Counted from the stretch's first letter, positions 38,092-47,804 are shown. The stretch: DNA of 64,000 nt from an uncultured Verrucomicrobiae bacterium (GCA_937946835.1 CALFAV010000040.1:1-64000); one strand, 5' to 3'. Made by a program: numbers and translations. Notes: a model not told the origin generated them from the letters alone.

Positions 38092-39627
38092 TCACAGCCA
38101 GATCATCAGGATTCCCACCCCGACCGCAATCCTGGCCGGCCAACGTCCCACCCCGGCCAGGGACCAGCTCTGGGATTGGTACAGGCCCAGCAGGCCGAGC
38201 AACAGGGCCAGAAGGCCCAGCAGGCGCGTGATCCCCAGCAGGGGCGTGGGCATCCAGTTCAGGGCCACCAACGTCCGCACCCCCGCCGCGAGCACCGCCA
38301 GCAGCAGCGCGGACCAGGCCAGGTCGTTGCGATTGGCCGAGCCGAAGGCCTGGCGGAGCGCGTCTGCCACCGGGGATCCGCTCGGTGTGGCCCCGCCTCC
38401 CCACCGCCGCGCTCGCCAGGGGCGCCCACCGCCGGGGGAGCCGCTCGAAGGCGGAATGGGCCGGGGCAGGGGCGGCATTCGCCCGCCCGGGATGGGCCGG
38501 CCCGGGTAGGGCAGGCTCCAGCCGGAGGTTTGCTTGAGGCGGGTCCGCGCCACGGGCGCGGGGCGCAGGTGCTCCCCGGCCTGGACGGCGGCCACGCTGG
38601 GAAAGGGGTCGCGGCCGCCGAGCATGGCGGCGCGTTCGCACCAGGGGCAGGCGCCGAGGTGGTTGCTGAAAATGTGCTGCTGGTTGTCGTGGCAGGAGAC
38701 CAGGTTCAACTCCGCCTCTTCCAGGCCGAACTGCCAGCTCAACGGGTCGGGCCGCAGGCTCGGCTCGAGGTGTCCGTCCCGGAAGCACCGGCAGAAGAGG
38801 TTTTGCAGCACCGGGTGCAGCCACTCGAAGCGCGGGGCGGCCGGCATGGCCGTGTAGGGCACGCGGGGGTCGCCGCCGTGCGGGAAGTGTCCGGCGGCGA
38901 TGCGTGCGGGCAGGGGCGGTGGTTCGCCCGGGCCGCGGTACACGCCCGCGAACGGGTGCGTGCCTTCCATGAGCAGTTGGAAGATCAGGATGCCCAGGCC
39001 GAAATGGTCGTGCACCGGCTCGCGGTTGATCTGGGCGAAGGATTTGCCCTGCAGCTCCGGCGGCGTGAATTCCGGCCGCCCCACCCGGCAGCGGAACAGC
39101 GTGCCGCTGGCGGCGTCCCAGACCTGGAACGAGTCGGTGTCCACCATCGTGACCAGCGCGGTTTCGGAGGCGAGGATGTTGCACTCGTTGAGATCGCCGA
39201 TCACGTAGCCGCGCTCGTGCAGGGCGCGCATGGCGGTGGCGAGGTTGCGCGCGGTGCGGTGCAGGTAAAACCAGTTGAACAGCGGCGAGTGCTGGAGGCG
39301 GGTCTTGGGGTTGAAGTAGTCAATCACCGGCCGCACCCCCTGCACGCGCGGCATCACAAACCCCACCACGGTCGGCCCGGCCAGGCGCACCAGGCCGGTG
39401 GGCCAGGCGATGGCCACGTGGCCCTGCGCGGCCATGGGATCGGCCGGTGGATTGGCCAGCATGGCGCGGACCTTGCGGGCGCGGTCGGCGGTGGGCTTGT
39501 GCCAGAGCTTGATGACCTGCGCGGGGTCGGTGGGGTGAACGAAAATGCGCGCCTCGCCGCCGGCGGCCAGTTGGTGGTGCTCGCCCACTTCCACCGCCTC
39601 GCCGGTCGCTTCCAGGTACAGCCGCAT
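38092..39627 (-). CDS. Atypical protein kinase of the TerY-P triad type, with Cys cluster and C-terminal TM segments
   Basis: AAGGEARIFVHPTDPAQVIKLWHK; LHERGYVIGDLNECNILASETALVTMVDTDSFQV; RPEFTPPELQG; CHDNQQHIFSNHLGACPWC; two hydrophobic C-terminal segments. Confidence 0.82.
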   Translation of the reverse strand: MRLYLEATGEAVEVGEHHQLAAGGEARIFVHPTDPAQVIKLWHKPTADRARKVRAMLANPPADPMAAQGHVAIAWPTGLVRLAGPTVVGFVMPRVQGVRPVIDYFNPKTRLQHSPLFNWFYLHRTARNLATAMRALHERGYVIGDLNECNILASETALVTMVDTDSFQVWDAASGTLFRCRVGRPEFTPPELQGKSFAQINREPVHDHFGLGILIFQLLMEGTHPFAGVYRGPGEPPPLPARIAAGHFPHGGDPRVPYTAMPAAPRFEWLHPVLQNLFCRCFRDGHLEPSLRPDPLSWQFGLEEAELNLVSCHDNQQHIFSNHLGACPWCERAAMLGGRDPFPSVAAVQAGEHLRPAPVARTRLKQTSGWSLPYPGRPIPGGRMPPLPRPIPPSSGSPGGGRPWRARRWGGGATPSGSPVADALRQAFGSANRNDLAWSALLLAVLAAGVRTLVALNWMPTPLLGITRLLGLLALLLGLLGLYQSQSWSLAGVGRWPARIAVGVGILMIWL

Positions 39628-39629
39628 GG

Positions 39630-40424
39630 TTAGTCGCGCCGCCGCGCCAGCAGCAGGGTCAGGTCATCCTCGGTGCGCTCGGTCACCCGCGGTGACCGCA
39701 ACCAGGCTTCCAGTTGCTCCCGGGCGTCGGGTGCATCGCCGCTCCGGCCGAACCACGCGAACAGGGGCCGGAAAAACGGCGCGTGCGGCGCCGCCTCGGG
39801 CATCTTCAGGGCGAGCATTTGCAGGCCGTCCGAAAACAGCGCCAGCTCCCGCGGCACCCCCGCGCCCGACTCGATTTGCAGCCGGTCCAGCGCCCCGTCG
39901 GAGGTCACGAAGACCGTTTCGTTCAGATACTCGCCCGCGGTGGGGCGGGTGAGCGCGCGCCAGGCCCCGTCCGCGCCGGCAAACACCACCGCACCGTCGC
40001 CCACCTGGGCGGCCCAGAGTTGTTCGGCCGTGGCCACGCACACCAGCAACGTGGTCGCGAGCTCGCCCGGGCCGGCCTGCCGCTTCTGCGCCTCGGCGGA
40101 CAGGGCGTCGCGCGCGGCCAGAAAAGCCGACCGCAGCCGGGCGCGGGCGGCGGCCTCGTCCCGTCCAAACTCGGGCAGTTCGGGTGCGGCCTCCAGATGG
40201 TCCAGCGCGGCGCGGGTGGCGGTCTCGGAGCCGACCTCGCTCAGGCGCGCTGAGCCGGCGCCGTCGGCGACGGCCGCGAGCAGGACCCCGCGCACCACGC
40301 GCCAGGCCACGGCGTCCTGGCAGGGCTGGCCGGTTTTCTCATGGCCCTTGCCCCGCACGGCCGCGGCCAGCACGGTCCAGGGCTGGGTGGACAGGGCACG
40401 CTTGGCGAGGCGCAACAGGCTCAT
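39630..40424 (-). CDS. PP2C-family Ser/Thr phosphatase (TerY-P triad)
   Basis: AAVRGKGHEKTGQPCQDAVAWRVVRGVLLAAVADGAGSARLSEVGSETAT...AQVGDGAVVFAG...LFSDGLQMLAL. Confidence 0.87.
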   Translation of the reverse strand: MSLLRLAKRALSTQPWTVLAAAVRGKGHEKTGQPCQDAVAWRVVRGVLLAAVADGAGSARLSEVGSETATRAALDHLEAAPELPEFGRDEAAARARLRSAFLAARDALSAEAQKRQAGPGELATTLLVCVATAEQLWAAQVGDGAVVFAGADGAWRALTRPTAGEYLNETVFVTSDGALDRLQIESGAGVPRELALFSDGLQMLALKMPEAAPHAPFFRPLFAWFGRSGDAPDAREQLEAWLRSPRVTERTEDDLTLLLARRRD

Positions 40425-40523
40425 GCGGGGTGGGAGAGAAAGCGGCTCAAGCGGGGGCCGGCTCGGTGTGCGGGGTGTCCGAGAGTCGGACCAGTCCGAC
40501 GGGGCCTTCGGGCTTTGCCCGGC

Positions 40524-41198
40524 TCACACCGTGCCCCAGCCCGGGGGCGGCAGGGCCACCTGTTCATCGGTGCGCGAGTGGGCCACGCTTTCCATGCTGC
40601 GGGAGAGCCAGACGAACATTTCGGTGAAGTTGAGCCCCTTGAGCTTGACCGGGGTGCGCACGACGATTTGCGCCAGCCGCTCCATGTTCGCGCCCTCGAC
40701 GCCCACGGCGAAGAACGCCACGCGCTTGGCGGCCTCGTCGTTTTTGAGCCGCTGGGCGGCGGCCTCGACGATGCTCTCGGGTTCGCCCTGCGGCTCGCCG
40801 TCGGTGATCATGAACACCCAGGGCCGGTAGTAGGCCACGCCGTTGGCGCGGTACTGCTGCTTGCGGGCCTGGATCATGTCCAGCGCCTTGTGGATGGCCC
40901 CGCCCATGAAGGTCTGCCCCTGGGCGGTGAGCCGCGGCGGCTCGAAGCGCTCGGCGGTGGTGAAGTCGTGGGCCAGCTTGATCTCGTTGTCGAAGGTGAC
41001 CACGGCCACCTCGACGCGCCGGCAGGCCATGGGGTCCTTGACCAGTTGCTCCTTGAAGACCTGCAGGCCCTGGTTGAGCGCCTCGATGGGTTCGCCGCTC
41101 ATCGAGCCGGAGGTGTCCAGCAGCAGCACGCACGGGCAGCGGGGCTCGGGGTTTTCCGCGAACTCGATCGCGTCTTCGAGTTTGATGTTCTCGGGCAT
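40524..41198 (-). CDS. TerY-like VWA domain protein
   Basis: PCVLLLDTSGSMSGEPIEALNQGLQVFKEQL (MIDAS DxSGS), GQTFMGGAIHKALDMI, PWVFMITDGEPQGEPESIVEAAAQRL. Confidence 0.9.
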   Translation of the reverse strand: MPENIKLEDAIEFAENPEPRCPCVLLLDTSGSMSGEPIEALNQGLQVFKEQLVKDPMACRRVEVAVVTFDNEIKLAHDFTTAERFEPPRLTAQGQTFMGGAIHKALDMIQARKQQYRANGVAYYRPWVFMITDGEPQGEPESIVEAAAQRLKNDEAAKRVAFFAVGVEGANMERLAQIVVRTPVKLKGLNFTEMFVWLSRSMESVAHSRTDEQVALPPPGWGTV

Positions 41199-41296
41199 GG
41201 ACAGGACCAGTTTGGGACCGACGGCTCAACGCCTCAATTATCGGACTGACGGTGCCTTTGTAACCGGGACGGCCCGGCCGGGCAAGTCCCGGCGCC

Positions 41297-42322
41297 TCAG
41301 GGTTCAAAGGCGCCGCCGCCCGCGCCGTCGAGCAGGCGGCTGAAATAGCCCGTCCAGAACGTGACGATGAAGTAGCCCACCACGCCGGCGATGAGCAGGA
41401 ACACCAGCCGCGGCGTCCATTCGGCCAGGTGCTTGTACAGGCGCGCGGCCTCGTCGGCGTAATCCGCGTGCAGGTAGGCCAGGGACTGGTCCAGGCGGCC
41501 GCTGAGTTCGCCGCTGCGGTACAGGCTGGTGAATTTGGCGGGGAAGGCGGCCTCGCGGGCGATGGCCTCGCCCGGGGTTTCCCCGGCCACCATCCGCTCG
41601 CGGGCACGGGCCGCGGCCACCTCGAGGGCGGGCGAGCCGCTGGCGGCGGCGGCCAGCGGCCAGGCGTCGAGGATGTTTACCCCGGCGTTCAAGAGGGCTT
41701 CAAGCGCCAGCGTCAGCCGCGCCAGGGCCATCGAGCGGCGGGCCCGGCCAAAAATCGGAATGGTGTGCAGGACTTCCTCCCACGCGCGCCGAAACCCGCT
41801 CGCCTGGCCGGTGCGGTTCAGGGCCAGCAAGAGCACCTGAATGAGCGCCACCGCGGCCAGGATTTGGAGCTTGGGGATGAGAAAACCAGCCACGTTGCCC
41901 TCCCAGACCAGGTTGGCGAGCGCCCCGGGCGGGAAGATCAACAGCACCAGCAGGAGCAGAAAGATCGGGTAGGCCAGATCGGCGAAAATCGCGCGCAGCA
42001 GCCGGGCCCGGTCCTTGTAGTACGTGGCCAGCCGCAGGCAACAGGCATCCAGGCGGCCGCTTTGTTCGCCGGCGGCGATCAGGGCGATGTCCAGATCCGG
42101 CACCCAGCCGCGGCGGTTGGCCAGGGCCTCGGAAAACGTCGCGCCCTGTTGAAGGTCGGTGATCACCCGGTTCAAAGGCGGACGGAACGAGGCCGCCGGC
42201 GGGGCGTTGCGGATCAGTTCGAGGGCGCGCAGCAGCGTCAGCCCCGAGCCGAGCATGGTGCCCGTTTGGTGGTAAAACTCACCGAACTGATCCAGCCGCC
42301 GGGGTGTCAGAAACAAGGGCAT
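41297..42322 (-). CDS. GspF/PilC-like type II secretion inner-membrane protein
   Basis: Two F-domain halves: FYHQTGTMLGSGLTLLRALELI...GEQSGRLDACCLRLATYY and LTLALEALLNAGVNILDAWPLAA...YRSGELSGRLDQSLAYLHADY. Confidence 0.88.
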   Translation of the reverse strand: MPLFLTPRRLDQFGEFYHQTGTMLGSGLTLLRALELIRNAPPAASFRPPLNRVITDLQQGATFSEALANRRGWVPDLDIALIAAGEQSGRLDACCLRLATYYKDRARLLRAIFADLAYPIFLLLLVLLIFPPGALANLVWEGNVAGFLIPKLQILAAVALIQVLLLALNRTGQASGFRRAWEEVLHTIPIFGRARRSMALARLTLALEALLNAGVNILDAWPLAAAASGSPALEVAAARARERMVAGETPGEAIAREAAFPAKFTSLYRSGELSGRLDQSLAYLHADYADEAARLYKHLAEWTPRLVFLLIAGVVGYFIVTFWTGYFSRLLDGAGGGAFEP

Positions 42323-42386
42323 GGCCGGGGCATTGCCTGCCGGACCCTGCCACGCCGGGGCGGGAATTCAAGCCGGGGCTGCGGGC

Positions 42387-42415
42387 AAAAAAAACTCCCG
42401 CCTTCGGGCGGGAGT
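42387..42415 (-). terminator. Rho-independent terminator (minus strand)
   Basis: On minus strand: ACTCCCGCC-CGAA-GGCGGGAGT followed by TTTTTTT, 30 bp after the pseudopilin stop. Confidence 0.92.
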
Positions 42416-42444
42416 GATCACGCGCTCGCTTGGAAGGGAGCGTT

Positions 42445-43338
42445 TTAGAAGAAGCCGCCGGTGGGACTGTCCGGCGCGGCCCACAATTCGTTGGGCAGGA
42501 TGGCCGGCCGGAAGGTGGTACCACCCGCCACGCCGCCGGCCAGGTCGTAGTACTTCTTGTAGGTGATGCTCAGGGTGCCGCCGCTGATCAGGCCGATGGT
42601 GCCGCGGCCCTTCACGTCCACCGTCACGCTAATGGCCTTGCCCCCGCCGTGGCGCTGGGAGATGCCCTCGTGCGGCTGGTTGCCGGCGTCGTTGAAGAAG
42701 AACGGGGTGTACTCGTCCGCCTCCCACATCAGGTACGACATCGGGTTCATGGCCGACTGCTTGTGGGTGGCGCCAATGGGCGGGAGTGGTGAGGTGCGGG
42801 TGGAATTGACCAACTGGCCGTAGCTGATGACGGACCCGTTCCACGTGTAGCTGGTCAATTTCACGTCGCGCTGGCGGTACAGGTTCTTCTTGGACCCCCG
42901 TGACTCGACGGCGTCTTTCGGGCAGATCAGCACTTTTTCGGTCTCGAGGTAACGTCCCAACTGACTCTGGCGGAAGTAGGGCAGTTGGTTTGTGTACTCC
43001 ATGCTGTTGGCTGCGGAGCGCATCCAGCCCAAGCCGTCAATGTAAGAGGCGTAGCACCAGTTGTTGGGCCCATTGCCCGAACCGCCGGAGACGGTGCCCC
43101 AACTGGGGTGCGGCATGTAGTCGTTGTTGTCGCCCACGTACATGGACATGGCCAACAGGATTTGCTTGTTGTTGCTCAGGTCAATCGAGAGCTGCGCCCG
43201 GTCCTTGGCGCGGCTGAGCGCCGGCAACAACATGCCCGCCAGAATGGCGATGATGGCAATCACCACCAGCAGCTCGATCAGGGTGAAGCCGCCGCGCACC
43301 CGGCCGCTCACCCGCCTGGGAAAGGTTTTGTCGGTCAT
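42445..43338 (-). CDS. Pseudopilin-like protein with prepilin N-terminus
   Basis: [39 protein letters not shown] at 43338. Confidence 0.92.
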   Translation of the reverse strand: MTDKTFPRRVSGRVRGGFTLIELLVVIAIIAILAGMLLPALSRAKDRAQLSIDLSNNKQILLAMSMYVGDNNDYMPHPSWGTVSGGSGNGPNNWCYASYIDGLGWMRSAANSMEYTNQLPYFRQSQLGRYLETEKVLICPKDAVESRGSKKNLYRQRDVKLTSYTWNGSVISYGQLVNSTRTSPLPPIGATHKQSAMNPMSYLMWEADEYTPFFFNDAGNQPHEGISQRHGGGKAISVTVDVKGRGTIGLISGGTLSITYKKYYDLAGGVAGGTTFRPAILPNELWAAPDSPTGGFF

Positions 43339-43490
43339 AAACAACAGGGTTCAGGGTTCGCTGGCGCCATTGGTACCGCGTGCCGCGGCGCAAGGCAAGT
43401 GTGCTTTGCGGGGCACAGGGGGTTGCGGGCATTGGCCTCAGTGACCCGGATTCCAATTGAAAACCGGCGCCTGCCGCGAACACTTCCCGC

Positions 43491-45236
43491 GTGATCCGGC
43501 GGCCCCACCTTCGCCAACCGGCCAGGACCGGGAAACGGGCTTCCAACCAGCCCGGACCGGTCCGGTCCGGCGGGCGAAGGCGCTCCCTGCACGCCCCCGG
43601 GCGTTTGCTGCTTTGGGCGTTGAGTGTGGCCGCACTCCGGGCATGGGCGGCGGCCGCTTGCGCCGGCGCACTTTCCGAATCGCCGCTGCTGGCCCGGGTG
43701 GGCGACCGCAGCGTGGTCCTGCACTGGCCCCCGGCACCTGCCGGACGCTACGAGGTGTTTCGCCAGACCGAAGACGGCCCGTCGGTGTGCCTGACGCGGC
43801 GACCGCTGGTCCAACCCCGCTTCGCCGATCTGGCCGTGACCAACGGTGTGACCTACCGCTACCGGGTCACCGGCGGTCCCGGCGGTCCGTGGACGGTGTC
43901 GGCCACGCCCCGGCCGTTTGCCAGCGACGACGCGTTTCTGGAACTGCTCCAGGCCACGGCCTTCGATTATTTCTGGCGCGAGGCCAACCCCACCAACGGC
44001 CTGGTCAAAGACCGCAGCACGCCGGACTCGTTTTGCAGCATCGCCGCCACGGGCTTCGGGCTGACGGCGATCGGCATCGGCATTGACCACGGCTGGATTT
44101 CCCGCGCTGCGGGCCGGGCGCGGGTGCTGGCCACGCTGCGCACCTTCTGGGAAGGCCCGCAGGGTGAGGCCGCGACGGGGGTGATCGGCCATCGCGGCTG
44201 GTTTTATCACTTCCTGGACCTGAGCACGGCCACGCGGTTCAAGCAGGTGGAGCTGTCCTCGATTGACACCGCGCTGCTGCTGGCCGGAGCGCTCGACGCC
44301 CGGGAATACTTCGACGGCGAGCACCCGGACGAACGCCGGATCCGGGAGCTGGCCGATGCGTTGCTGGACCGGGTGGACTGGCTTTGGATGACCGACGGCA
44401 GCGACACCCTCAGCATGGGCTGGCACCCGGAAAGCGGGTTCATCCAAAGCCGCTGGATCGGCTACAACGAGGCGATGATCCTGTACCTGCTGGCGCTGGG
44501 CGCGCGCCGCGAGCCCCTGCCGCCGGAAAGCTGGACGGCGTGGACACGCGGGTACCGTTGGGCCACGCACTACGGGCTGAGCTACGTCGAGTTCGCGCCG
44601 CTGTTCGGCCACCAATACTCGCATTGCTGGGTGGATTTCCGTGGCATCGCGGACGCCTACTTGCGCCCGCGCGGCATTGACTACTTCGAGAACTCGCGCC
44701 GGGCCACCCTGGCCAACCGCGCCTACTGCCTCGCCAACCCCAAGGGCTGGCGCGGCTACGGCCCGGACTGCTGGGGCCTGAGCGCCTGCGACGGCCCGGG
44801 CTTCGCGCCCTACCACGCCTACATGGCCCGCGGTGCGCCGCCGCCGGAAAACGACGACGGCACGATTGCCCCCACCGCGGCGGGCGGCTCGCTGCCCTTT
44901 GCCCCGGAGGTGTGCCTGCCCACGTTGCGGCACTTTTACGAGGCGTACCGCGAGCGGCTCTGGACGCCGTTTGGTTTCCGCGACGCCTTCAACCTGACCG
45001 CCGACTGGTGGGATCCGGACGTGCTGGGCATTGACCAGGGGCCGATGTTGATCATGGCCGAAAACCACCGCACCGGCCGGGTGTGGCGGCGATTCATGAA
45101 AAACGAAATCATCCGGCGCGGCCTTGAACGGGCGGGGTTCTCGCCGTTGGACCGCCCGGCAAGAAATGCGGCCGGGGCCGGGCAGGTCTTCCCTCGCCCC
45201 GCGGTGGAAAGCACGGCCGGCCCGCGAAAGCCCTGA
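43491..45236 (+). CDS. Glycoamylase/glucoamylase-family (PF10091-like) secreted protein
   Basis: FLELLQATAFDYFWREANPTNGLVKDRST...FCSIAATGFGLTAIGIG...GWFYHFLD...ELSSIDTALLLAG...WIGYNEAMILYLLALG. Confidence 0.88.
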   Translation: MIRRPHLRQPARTGKRASNQPGPVRSGGRRRSLHAPGRLLLWALSVAALRAWAAAACAGALSESPLLARVGDRSVVLHWPPAPAGRYEVFRQTEDGPSVCLTRRPLVQPRFADLAVTNGVTYRYRVTGGPGGPWTVSATPRPFASDDAFLELLQATAFDYFWREANPTNGLVKDRSTPDSFCSIAATGFGLTAIGIGIDHGWISRAAGRARVLATLRTFWEGPQGEAATGVIGHRGWFYHFLDLSTATRFKQVELSSIDTALLLAGALDAREYFDGEHPDERRIRELADALLDRVDWLWMTDGSDTLSMGWHPESGFIQSRWIGYNEAMILYLLALGARREPLPPESWTAWTRGYRWATHYGLSYVEFAPLFGHQYSHCWVDFRGIADAYLRPRGIDYFENSRRATLANRAYCLANPKGWRGYGPDCWGLSACDGPGFAPYHAYMARGAPPPENDDGTIAPTAAGGSLPFAPEVCLPTLRHFYEAYRERLWTPFGFRDAFNLTADWWDPDVLGIDQGPMLIMAENHRTGRVWRRFMKNEIIRRGLERAGFSPLDRPARNAAGAGQVFPRPAVESTAGPRKP

Positions 45237-46219
45237 TGCGCGCGATGATCATGGAACAACCGCGCCGGCCCCTGGTGCCGCGCAACGTGCCGCTCCCTGA
45301 ACCCGGCCCGGGCCAGGTGCGGGTGCGCGTGGCGGCCTGCGCGGTGTGCCGGACCGACCTGCACGTGCTCGACGGCGAACTCCCCCGGCCCAAGCTGCCG
45401 CTGATCCTCGGCCACGAAATCGTGGGCCGGGTCGAGGCGCTGGGACCGGGCGTCGAAACCCTGGCCCCCGCTCAGCGCGTGGGCATTCCCTGGCTGGCCT
45501 GGACGTGCGGGCAATGCGCGTTTTGCCGCGCCGGGCAGGAAAACCTGTGCGCCGCGGCGCGGTTCACCGGCTACACCGCCGACGGCGGCTACGCGGAATA
45601 CGCCGTGGCTGACGCGCGCTATTGCTTCCCGCTGGCCGAAGGCCTGGACGACGTCTCCGCCGCGCCGCTGCTCTGCGCGGGGTTGATCGGTTTCCGGGCG
45701 CTGCGCAAGGCGGGCGACTGCCGCACGCTGGGTCTTTACGGTTTCGGCGCCGCGGCACATCTGGTCACCCAGGTGGCCCGGCATCAGGGCCGCGAGGTGT
45801 TCGCGTTCACCCGACCGGGTGATCGGGCGGCGCAGGAGTTTGCCCGACGGCTGGGCGCGGCGTGGGCGGGCGACTCGGACCAGCCACCCCCGCGGCCGCT
45901 GGATGCGGCGATCATTTTCGCGCCGGTCGGCGCGCTGGTGCCGCTGGCCCTGCGGGCCGTGCGCCCGGGCGGGACGGTGGTCTGCGGCGGGATTCACATG
46001 AGCGACATTCCCGCCTTCCCCTACCGGGACCTGTGGCAGGAGCGCACGGTCTGTTCCGTGGCCAACCTGACCCGGCAGGACGGGGTGGAATTCCTCCAAC
46101 TGGCGCCGCGCATCCCGGTGCGGACCGAGACGGTGATGTTTCCGTTGGCCGAGGCCAACGAGGCGCTGACCCGGCTGCGCGAGGGCCGCCTGCAGGGCGC
46201 GGCGGTGTTGGTCCCCTGA
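45236..46219 (+). CDS. Zinc-dependent alcohol dehydrogenase family protein
   Basis: ACAVCRTDLHVLDGELPRPKLPLILGHEIVGRVEALG...WTCGQCAFCRAGQENLC; ATG overlaps the upstream TGA. Confidence 0.92.
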   Translation: MRAMIMEQPRRPLVPRNVPLPEPGPGQVRVRVAACAVCRTDLHVLDGELPRPKLPLILGHEIVGRVEALGPGVETLAPAQRVGIPWLAWTCGQCAFCRAGQENLCAAARFTGYTADGGYAEYAVADARYCFPLAEGLDDVSAAPLLCAGLIGFRALRKAGDCRTLGLYGFGAAAHLVTQVARHQGREVFAFTRPGDRAAQEFARRLGAAWAGDSDQPPPRPLDAAIIFAPVGALVPLALRAVRPGGTVVCGGIHMSDIPAFPYRDLWQERTVCSVANLTRQDGVEFLQLAPRIPVRTETVMFPLAEANEALTRLREGRLQGAAVLVP

Positions 46220-46340
46220 GACGGCTCCGGCTGAGTCGCCCCCGGCCTGTCCAACCGCCCGGGTTTTCAGCCCGGCTCGATGAGGGCTTGGAAACGGGCT
46301 CCAGCCGCGCGCAAAGCGCGAGACCTCCGCCGGCCCGGGT

Positions 46341-47804
46341 TCAGAGCAATCCCAATTCCCCGACGATGCGAACCCCATCTGGTGCCACACCGCCCCGGGC
46401 GAGGTGTTCGCGTGCTTCCTCGGCGTACCCGGGCAGGATGCGCGCCAGGGTCGGGTCCGGAGCGCCCAGGTGTTTGCGGATGATTTCCCCCAGCACGCTG
46501 CGGTAATCCACCGTGCGGCCCAGGTAGCGGCGATCCACGCTGAACTGCGCGCCGCCAGGGCCGATGGGCCAGGTGGCGCCGTCGCACTGGTACACGCCTC
46601 CGCGCACGCGGCCGCCGGCCACCAACATGACGCCGGCCTCGGCGTGGTCGGTGCCCAGCGACCCGTTTTCCACCGAGGTGCGCCCGAATTCGGAAAGGGT
46701 CACCAGCACGGTGTCCTCCCAGAGTTTGGGGTCCACACGGCGGAGAAACTGCCGCACGGCGTAGAAACCCCAGCCCAGCCACGAAAGCAGGCGCGCGTGG
46801 GTGCCATTGAGGGCGCCCTGGGCCCCGTGGGTGTCGAAGCCGTCCAGTTGCGTGCCGGCCACGACGGCGTCGGTGTGGGCGAGAACTTGCGCGGCCACCT
46901 TGAGGTTGCGGAAGAAGCCAAATGCCCCGCTCGAAAAGCCCTTCTGGTTCGAGGCCGTGTCAATCGGGAACAGGTGCGTCTTGCCGTCGGTGTCAAAGAA
47001 ATCGTTGCGGGCCAGGCCGATTGCGCGCAGGGCCTCGATGGACGACGCCAGCCCGGCGCCGGTGCCGAAGAGCAGCGGGCGATTGGCGCGCTCGGGGTGG
47101 GGTACCCGATGCGCCTCGGTCAGCGCCGCCAGGAGTTTGGCGCGGTCGCCGCCGTTGTTGTTTACGCCGAGCAGATCGTAGCGGGCGGGGTCGCTCAGGT
47201 TGGGAAAGGCCAGTGGGCCGCGCAGCAGCAGCGGGTGTTTGCTCTGGACCGAAACCGCGGGGAACTGACGCCCTTCATGCAGGCCGGTTTCCACCAGGGC
47301 GCGATAGAAAATGCCCGAGCCGGTGAAGTCGGCGCGGGGCGTGCCGTTTTCCCAGTAGCGTTGCGAGTCGAAGTGCGAGCGGGACTGCCGGGGATAACCC
47401 ACCCGGTGGATCAGGGCCAGGTGGCCGTCATTGTAGAGCGGCCCCAGGTCCTGGAGTGCGGGATGGAGCCCGGCGAAGCCGTTGCCCAGGTCAATGGCCC
47501 GGGTCAGGTCCGGCTCGGGCGGCATGCGCCCGGGGGCGGTGCTGCGGGGGTCGGGCGGCGGCAGGTAGAGTGTGGGGCGGTTTTGCTGGTTGTAGGCGTC
47601 GTCGCCCCAGGGGATGAGGGTGTTGAGGCCGTCGTTGCCCCCGCGCAGGAAGATGAACAGCACCTTGCGCGTGCCGGTGGGCACCGCGCCCTGCGCGAGC
47701 GCCCGGCGCAGAAACAGCGGCACGTGCCAGGCAGCGCCCACCGCGGAGGCCAGGGCGAGGCGAAAGGTTTGGTCGAGAAAGCCGCGTCGAGTGAGCAGGT
47801 TCAT
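46341..47804 (-). CDS. DUF1501 domain-containing protein
   Basis: MNLLTRRGFLDQTFRLALASAVGAAWHVPLFLRRAL...VLFIFLRGGNDGLNTLIPWGDDAY...DTHGAQGALNGTHARLLSWL...LSEFGRTSVENGSLGTDHAEAGVMLVAGG. Confidence 0.93.
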   Translation of the reverse strand: MNLLTRRGFLDQTFRLALASAVGAAWHVPLFLRRALAQGAVPTGTRKVLFIFLRGGNDGLNTLIPWGDDAYNQQNRPTLYLPPPDPRSTAPGRMPPEPDLTRAIDLGNGFAGLHPALQDLGPLYNDGHLALIHRVGYPRQSRSHFDSQRYWENGTPRADFTGSGIFYRALVETGLHEGRQFPAVSVQSKHPLLLRGPLAFPNLSDPARYDLLGVNNNGGDRAKLLAALTEAHRVPHPERANRPLLFGTGAGLASSIEALRAIGLARNDFFDTDGKTHLFPIDTASNQKGFSSGAFGFFRNLKVAAQVLAHTDAVVAGTQLDGFDTHGAQGALNGTHARLLSWLGWGFYAVRQFLRRVDPKLWEDTVLVTLSEFGRTSVENGSLGTDHAEAGVMLVAGGRVRGGVYQCDGATWPIGPGGAQFSVDRRYLGRTVDYRSVLGEIIRKHLGAPDPTLARILPGYAEEAREHLARGGVAPDGVRIVGELGLL

